Source of the DNA: Casuarius casuarius
Lineage: Eukaryota > Chordata > Aves > Casuariiformes > Casuariidae
NCBI GenBank assembly: GCA_003342895.1
Contig: PTFA01000011.1
Span: 3,459,644 to 3,523,643, forward strand
Length of the DNA: 64,000 bases
Direction of reading: 5' to 3'
A model generated the notes under the pieces. It saw only the letters and a list, made by a program, of their open reading frames with translations, did not search any database and had not been told where the DNA came from. Below are positions 1 through 64,000 of the stretch, one piece after another. A program made the translations under genes and the position numbers. Each line of letters starts with the position of its first letter. The stretch's first letter is position 1.

Positions 1-3000
1 GAACCTTGTCCTACCTCCATCAGGGCAAGGATAAAGAAACAGAACTTATGCAGGTTAACAGCTTGAAGAGGCTCAAAAATCTTTGACATCAGAACAGAAG
101 ATTGCTTCCTACAGTGACCATCTGCCCAAGCTTCAAGACACCAAGTTAATTACCTGGAATCACAGCAACACATCAAGAAATTCACTTCTGATCTTTACAA
201 TAGTCTTAATAAATATCCTTCACACAGGTGACTTCCATGACATCTGAACCTTTGCTTTACATAATTGCTTGCCTCTTTAATCTGTTTTCTTGCTAGGACG
301 TAAACATTTACAGCAAGCTGTTGCAGGACAAAAAGACCGCAGAATCAAAGAGGAGCAGCTTAAGCATATCTACAGTCTTTGATTCATATAGCAGGGGAAA
401 CAAGGTGCTCCCTATCTCCAGCTTCAGTTCCCCCAAAATTGTCAGTCACCATCCCACCAAGTTTGGGCTGTTAATACTGTAATTAGAAACTAAAGTTTTT
501 GGATATACATTTTTTAGTGTCCAGCTAAATAAACTGGCCATTCAATGCATAACAGCCGTGTTATGTTCTGTTGCTTGGTGATATTTTTCTCTTGTTGGCT
601 CAGCTGAAAGGAAGAATGATGGTCTCAAGTACTGTAGCACTACGGTAGTGACCATATTAGTATAATGTATGTATCCACAGATTTTCATCTCTACCCACAA
701 GATGAATGCTTTCTAGACATCCAGGATGCTTCTTCTCTCATAAGATATAGAAACAATGCTTAAGAACAGCAGATTAACTTTACGGTCATCAGATTAGTTT
801 GAGCTGTACAAATACAGCATGATGTTAGCACTAGAGGGAGCTCCTACAACATCACTGATCTCAAATCCCCCAATCTCAAATCAGACCCAAATCATAAGAT
901 TTGCTTTCAAAATTGTGAAGTTTTAGGTTTTTTTACTTCTGTAAAAAAATCTGTAAAAAAAACATTTCAATAACATTTTCATTTTTTTTTTTTTGCTGTT
1001 ACAAACTCTACAAATTTACCAGCATCCCTCCCACTCCCACCAACAGTTCCATGCTACTGCATGGTTCTAGGAATTGGGACTTAACCGATTACAGAAGATT
1101 TACGAAAAAAAAGATAGAAACTGTATGAGCATCTTAGTTTTTAGAAAAACTGCTTGAGAGGCTTCAATAAAGTCTGATTAATCTTCATATAAATATTCCA
1201 ACTATTCAAACTTCTGCCCTTATTGAGGTTCAACCCTCCTTTGAATCATTAAATCCACATTATGCATTCCACAAGCATCTGGAAATCAAAATGAGTATTT
1301 GGCCTTTGAATAAATAACAAGCCTTGTGGAAATACTGTGTTTTTGGGGGCGTGCTGGAGGGGAGGGGAGAGAAGATTGTTGCTTTTGATTTATATTGTAT
1401 GCTCTTTATTAGCAATTGCTATGACTAAAGCAATACTGGCAGAAGCAGCGTTTTTATTTTTGGAAACAATTAAAGATATCCACAGTGATGATTTATAAAA
1501 CCTATCTATTAAAGACAAGGCTATTCTCTCCATATGCTTAAGAAAGAAAAAAAATAGAATTATACATATTTACACGTGTCTTAAAGAGATGGTTTTATTC
1601 TTGATACACAATTAACTAGTTAACCTGCAGATTTTAAACACAGACTTTCTACTAGACAGTGGACAAAGAAGGGCCACAAAAAATTCTGTGTGAGGAAAGA
1701 TACTGAATTAAAAAAAAATAGAAAGAAAGCTCCACAAAAATTTTAATCTGTAGGAAAGGAGAAAAGCAACCACAGCAAAGCAGGGATAAGGCTTTTCAAT
1801 TTTATTCTTTAAAAGCCAGGATCTACTGTTTGCAATTTTTGCATTAGTTTGTTTCAAAAGGCAAAAGTTACTAATTTCTAAAAAGTACCCCAGGCATATC
1901 ATGTAGAAGTGCTCTGCCCAGTCTTTTTGGAAGCAAATACACCTCCAAAGTACACATCACCCATACAGGTTCATCTATAGAAGACCTAACAATTACATCA
2001 AACATGGATTTATTAGATTTCTTTCAGAGAAATGCTCAGGACCATGGAATAGGTCCACCATTGTGACAGACACCAACATAACAGAAATGCAGCCCAATTC
2101 CTCTTGCAGCTAACAGCTAAAGTAGAGCAGACAACCCTACTTGTATATACATTAAGTATGCTAGTATATATTTACTGCATAGTTCTTTAAATCTAATGAA
2201 AGGAGTACTCTGTTCTGTTATAAAAATTCTAGGCTAATTTACATTTCATAGGAAAAATATTGCTATGTACAGTGCTATGAGCAGTGATTTGAACAGTTCT
2301 AGACCACTGTGTTTCCCCAGCACCACAAAAAAAAGATGTAGCATGAAATCACAAAAAATCCTGTCCAACTCTTCTTCTCTATCATTTCTTTACTCCTTAT
2401 AAAAAAAGAAAAATCCCTGTCCATCTTCTCACTCTTTTCCTCCCCAAAATTTTTCTTCCCTGCCCAAGTGCCTTCACTTTTACCACCAGTTAGTTCCGTA
2501 GGATTCCCATTTTTCCTCCCTTCCAAATCTCTTTTCATATCCTCTTCTCAAATCTTCTGTTTTTCTTTCCCCCTCCATTTCTGCGACTTGTACCCCTTCT
2601 CCAAGTCCTTTTAGAGTCCCCGCATCATGACAACTGCCAAGAATCTCCAAAAATCAGGATATGAAGCCTCCCACGCTGGTACCCTCCTCCATCTGAACTG
2701 CAATTCTCGTCATTCCTCCTACTTCCTCATGGAGCCTCTTAGCATCTGCAGCCACTGGGCACAGCTGCCCTTTTCCCTGCTCCATTTTCCTTCCTTCCCT
2801 TCCTCTCTCTCCATTGCCATCCAAAAGGATATGGAGGAAAAGTAGAGCCTGTTACACTTTGGGACTGAACTGCCTTTCTTCCTAAATTGTTACTCCCAGG
2901 AAGTCAAGCACAGGAATTTTCAAAACCATGCTCCCTTAGTTAATTTACACTGCATTTTCTCTATTTCAAATCCAAGGGAAATTAAGATATATCCACTATC

Positions 3001-3359
3001 CCTGCAAAGAATGAATACTCATGGGTCTGTTACTGAGGCAGAAATATCTCACCAACACTACAAATTCAAACATGGAGAATGCAAAGTAGGACTATTATAA
3101 GACTGATGGAGAGACAGATTTGCCTACATATATGTGGGTTATGTCTATGGAACTGCAAGGACCAAGCGGCATGGTGTCTCATTCACCAGTGAATTCCAGT
3201 GCTCACAATAATAATTGTATTTTGTCACTTGACAAACATTGTAAGGAAAAATGCAAATCAATGCTGTAACGGGGACACAGTTGTAAGGAGATAAATTGAC
3301 GGTTGCACAAAGAAAACAAAACACTACTTAAAACAGCCAAATCTTTTAATTAGAAAGCA
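1..3359. other. Region downstream of DCAF6, no gene recognised
   Basis: No coding sequence that I recognise. Short open frames here are of chance length and codon content. Plus-strand AATAAA occurs near 208 and at 528-533, the latter followed by a T/G-rich stretch (about 555-600), so the far left could be the 3' UTR of a gene converging on DCAF6. In mammals GPR161 is the convergent neighbour; nothing in the sequence proves that here. A pyrimidine-rich stretch (about 2380-2620) is the only other visible structure. Confidence 0.4.
528..533 (+). terminator. Candidate plus-strand poly(A) signal AATAAA
   Basis: AATAAA in the context AGCTAAATAAACTGG is followed 20-60 bases later by a T/G-rich run (GTTATGTTCTGTTGCTTGG), the usual arrangement of a vertebrate cleavage site. 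It could end a convergent neighbour of DCAF6. The six-base motif is common by chance in AT-rich DNA. Confidence 0.3.
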
Positions 3360-3702
3360 ACAAACATGCAAACAGCAGGTATAGAAATTTATTTGAACCA
3401 ATGTTTTTACTATAATGAAAGTTACTTTTAAACATTGATCCAAGCTCCCACATCTGCAGGTTAAGGAAAATATTGCACTTTGCATCTTCTAGCACCCCTC
3501 ATACATGGCAAAACGTTTTAAAAACATTTTTGCTTATTGTACTTGCACGCTCTCCCAAAGTCATGCACACAGTCATTCAAAAACAAAATGTTAGGTTATC
3601 CAAAAGCAATACCTTAGAATTGCACTAAAGCTCTGTAAGGAAAAATATAATTAATGTCTTATACAAATTCCATAACGTCTAGGTGCTTGCACAAACTGCC
3701 AG
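3360..3702 (-). other. DCAF6: DCAF6 3' UTR (probable extent)
   Basis: This is the sequence downstream of the stop codon on the minus strand. The first canonical AATAAA lies at 3388-3393, about 310 bases after the stop, so cleavage would fall near 3360-3375. The stretch is AT-rich with no open frame of note. The end is inferred; a longer 3' UTR using a more distal signal is possible. Confidence 0.6.
3388..3393 (-). terminator. Poly(A) signal AATAAA, probable DCAF6
   Basis: TTTATT on the plus strand reads AATAAA on the minus strand. It is the first canonical signal after the stop codon. An ATTAAA at 3345-3350 is an alternative. No cleavage site can be seen directly. Confidence 0.55.
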
Positions 3703-60497
<56,795 letters not shown>

Positions 60498-63400
60498 CNA
60501 AAAAAAAAAAAAAAAAAAAGAAAAGAAAAAGAAAAGAGAGCTAGAGAATATTAATAATTCTAGAAATACCATTAATTTGGAAATAACAGAACCAATATTT
60601 TGACGTAAAGACTGTGAAACAATTATGACTCACATCAGGCTTTCTATTTAAATAAATGAAGAAAAATGAAAAGTTTCTGATGTTTCTTCATTTTCAAGAA
60701 AGAGTTTGAACTACAGAAATTAAAACAAACTGCGCAGTATGACACACAAGATGAAATAAGTAATATTTATAGGTCAAATCTTACGAATACTTCCATTGTC
60801 TTGTAATAACTAACATGCATTTACTACTATCAGTTTCCAGATAAGTAGTCAATTTGCTGTGATAATTTGACAGAAGCTCAGTTTATTTTCCATGAAGTAA
60901 TACAGGACAATAACAACCACAATCAAAACCCTCAGAAGTCTGAATCACATCAAAATACTAAATGACTTTTATTCCCATCGATCATTCCTTTGCATTCAAG
61001 ATGCCCCCCCGAAGCAGCTATGCATTCAAGGCTGTTAGTCTGCCCCTCAATCCACGTTTTTTCCTACTTTTTAAGAGAGCATTATATTGCATCATTTCCC
61101 TGATCTCAGCTTTGCTCATACTTGGGAAGTCTCAGACAGAATCTCACTGAAAACATTTACTTTGTCCTGAGAATGTTGTTGAACATGGTGTAACATAGTA
61201 AACTCTTATTTTAAAGAGCTATGGTTTATTTTTGTCCACATTAATACTATTTCACAATACGCTTGTAAACGTGCAGTACATACCTGCACTTGCACATGCA
61301 AATTTATATGTGTGGTGTTTAAAAATATACAAACTTTATATACTTTATAAACACTAAAATAGAGAAATGGAGAGATAGAGACTCCAATAAGTAACAGTTA
61401 TTGTTAATATATTTAAGTTCAAAAAAGCAGCATAAAAAAAAAATCATTTTCTATCTACTGTATTTAACTTTGAAAATTGAGCTATACAATAATTTGACTG
61501 TATTGAAAAAATGATGGTAAGAGTTATCCATAAAGGTATATTCTCCCTCTAAAATGCAATTAATAAGCAGCAAAAAAGCCATTTGCCCGAGTAAAAAACA
61601 AATTTAATAGCTTCATATAAACTACAAGTTCTCCAGAAACATTCTCGGCACTTTTCTCTCCATCTCTACTCTCTCTGTTCTCTCCTAGTTGTCCAGTTAC
61701 CTCACAGTTCATAACAATCTACAGAGATTTCCATAATCCTCTGTTGTGGTGTGTTTGGTTAATGTCTGCAATTGCCAAACTCCAAGTTTACAGGGCAGTA
61801 TATAACTAATTCACGATCAAATTTAGAATTAGTATCTCACGGCCAAGCTGTGCTAGCTTTTCTTATTCAGAAAATCCAATGAGTCAAAAGTTCTGTATTT
61901 AATGTGATGCTGTGGTTACATAGAACTGGGCAGTAACATCAAACTTTAAACAGGTTTTCCCACTCCAGAAGCCACCCAGTGACAAAGTTGCACTACGTCA
62001 AAAGTTAAAGCAGCATCTCAACTGCTCTTTACTCCTTTATAATTTCATAGGCCAAGACTAAAAAAAAAAAAAGCTTGCCATGCCACACAATAATACATGC
62101 ATTTAATGTTAAAATACAAAATAGGTTTAAGACACAGTAACAGAATTTATAATCTTTATAAAAAGTACCTTTCCCTTCCAAAATGTTTTACAAACATATC
62201 TCACCAACACCTTTTTGAAGATAGCTCAAACTACTAAGATTCAGATATGTTCAATAAAAACACGAGACGAGCAGGAACTGTCTAGTTGAAAACATTTCAC
62301 CTTGGTCTTTATTGTCAACTACAATAGCACATACAAACCTGCTCCCTTCTTCACCTCAGAGCAAAACATGCTAATATAATTAACTTCAAAAAAAGATGCT
62401 GTGGTTAAAATAGTGAATGTAGTTTAGGGGACTTTGAGATGTCTTCCATTAACTGTATTTATTGACTGTATTTAAAAACAGTATAAACAAGCACAACAGT
62501 ATCATACTACTGTGATTCAAAACACCACCACACACACTGCCCCGTTGCTAACGTTACTTGTTGAATAAAATCTTCTCCATCACCACCACCTTGACTGTGT
62601 AACAAAGGCGGCAAATTGTTGTATTGTCTCCAGTTAACGATGTTGAAAATCACTACATTCCATACAGTTACTGTTTAATAATAACTATCCTATAAGGACA
62701 ACAACAAAATTTTCATCTTGTTCTCCTAGTTTGTTCGGCTGCCCATATTTCTTCTAAAATATTCTTCAAATTCATTGTCTCTTGTGACAAGTTTAATTTG
62801 TTCTACCTCACAAATATACATTTAACATCTAGACTAGCAGTTAGCAATGTGCATATCATTGTTACTGCTGACAACAACTGGCAAAAAAAGGACTGACACC
62901 TCATATTAAAGCCTTTAAGTACTACGTTCTACCTAGTGTTACTAATCCTGACCTACAAGCACAACCGGCAATCACTTTTATTGAATTTTTCCACTCTGAT
63001 CAATGGTGTGCAGCACCACCTGGCATCAGTCACTTCACGTAATCCACCGAATGGCTGGTCAACCCAATCTCAGACAGATCAAAATTTAACAGATTGCCAA
63101 AGTGACTCCTCAGGGCAATATTTACACCTCCTCAAACACTTTCTTTCTTTTGTGGTACTCAGAGCAGCTTACTCCATGACTCCAAACTTCGCTGCTCCAA
63201 TAATATTCCTATCATTGCCTGATGGTCTCCTCAGTGCAGTACCCACAACCTTCTCCCTGTTCTCAAGCTCAAAACTTTTTACAGGTTGTAACACTCACAG
63301 CTAGCTGCCCAAAAGAGAGGTACCAGTTGAGCCTTAACTGGCTGGCCCTCGAGCCTTTAGCCCAAGCAGCAAAGAGGCTCTCATTTCCCAAGGCGGCCAG

Positions 63401-64000
63401 AAGGCTGACAGACCCTGGTCCACAACTGAGCACACTTCATCTTTAAAAAACAGCATCTTGGCCTCCAAATGTTCTTTTGAAAAGGCTGGTATTATTTGAG
63501 ATACAGCAAACATTGAATCAATTGGCAGAATCCACAGAGTGATATAGAGCTTTCTCTATATAGCAAACTTCAGTGCAAACTGAGGCAGTTTAAACTTCTG
63601 CTTGGGGGCCATAAGAATTGAGGCTATTCAAAGAAAACTGTAGTTTTCTCAGTCAAAACAAACACATCTCAAAAATAAAAGCAGGTAGCGTGAGCCTGGA
63701 ATGCAGAATGATGTTTTGCAAAATTGAAAGCAAATACCTAGACTACTTGAATTCATCTCAGGCAAAAAACTATGAAAACAGATACAGAGTGAACACCACA
63801 AAGTTTGCTTGAATAACCTACAGTTATCTGCAGACAAGAAGTGGTTTCGAGAAGTCTTCTAATTAAATGTGTGATTACAACCTTAAGGATTCAGAAATGA
63901 ATTTTGGCAGTGCTTCAGCCATCTTTTCTCACATAACCTCCCCTAGCCCCCAAATTTGTTCGTATTTTTAACAAAGTATTCTAAAAATCTCTGTTCACTT
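60498..64000 (-). other. DCAF6 upstream intron, partial
   Basis: Intronic sequence running off the window. I searched both strands for the preceding family exon (the blade before IMTVPNDP) and did not find it. The last kilobase (62936-63446) is a little richer in G+C on the plus strand and has longer open frames, but with no recognisable product. Confidence 0.75.

Noticed and set aside
1..250. Possible coding end of a neighbouring gene at the window edge
   Set aside because: Each frame meets a stop within about 80-90 bases and the peptides are not recognisable, so I do not call a CDS.
62936..63304. 122-codon plus-strand open frame upstream
   Set aside because: No domain or conserved motif, antisense to DCAF6, and no start or promoter context; a chance frame is more likely.

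Overview
The window is vertebrate nuclear DNA, most likely from a bird. It is AT-rich and dominated by introns. It contains CR1-type LINE copies, faint MIR-like SINE relics and few other interspersed repeats, plus assembly gaps (N runs at 17386-17395 and 58187-58226, single Ns at 56450 and 60499). The bird call is inference: crocodilians and turtles also carry CR1, but the low repeat load and compact introns fit a bird better.

One protein-coding gene explains nearly all of the coding signal: DCAF6 (also NRIP or IQWD1), a WD40 substrate receptor of the CUL4-DDB1 ubiquitin ligase and nuclear-receptor coactivator. It lies on the minus strand. I can place 17 exons between 60497 and 3703. They join in frame through matched splice phases into 2367 nt (788 codons plus a stop). 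Compared with the human protein as I remember it, only about the first 145 residues are missing; their exons should lie beyond 64000.

Layout in transcript order (high to low coordinate): three WD40 exons (60497-57963); a basic/acidic linker (56396-52463); two cassette-like exons (46516-46349 and 38544-38485); more disordered linker (31020-25525); an IQ-motif exon (15065-14927); two WD40 exons that complete the propeller (8823-6957); and the acidic C-terminus (4759-3703). A poly(A) signal candidate is at 3388-3393. The linker exons are nearly all bounded by phase-1 introns, so many splice combinations keep the frame.

Region 1-3360 is downstream of the gene. It has no recognisable coding sequence, only possible plus-strand poly(A) signals that could belong to a convergent neighbour. 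The introns hold a CR1 fragment (about 32985-33966), older CR1/L3-like relics (about 22876-23530, 28375-29470 and 54970-55375), simple repeats, a three-copy inverted/direct repeat near 14.5 kb and an A/T palindrome at 56796-56839. I found no operon, CRISPR array, tRNA, rRNA or novel multi-gene system. The most interesting points concern splicing: a GC-AG intron, in-frame tandem donors and modular cassette exons. Next are the local palindrome and a possible processed retrocopy.
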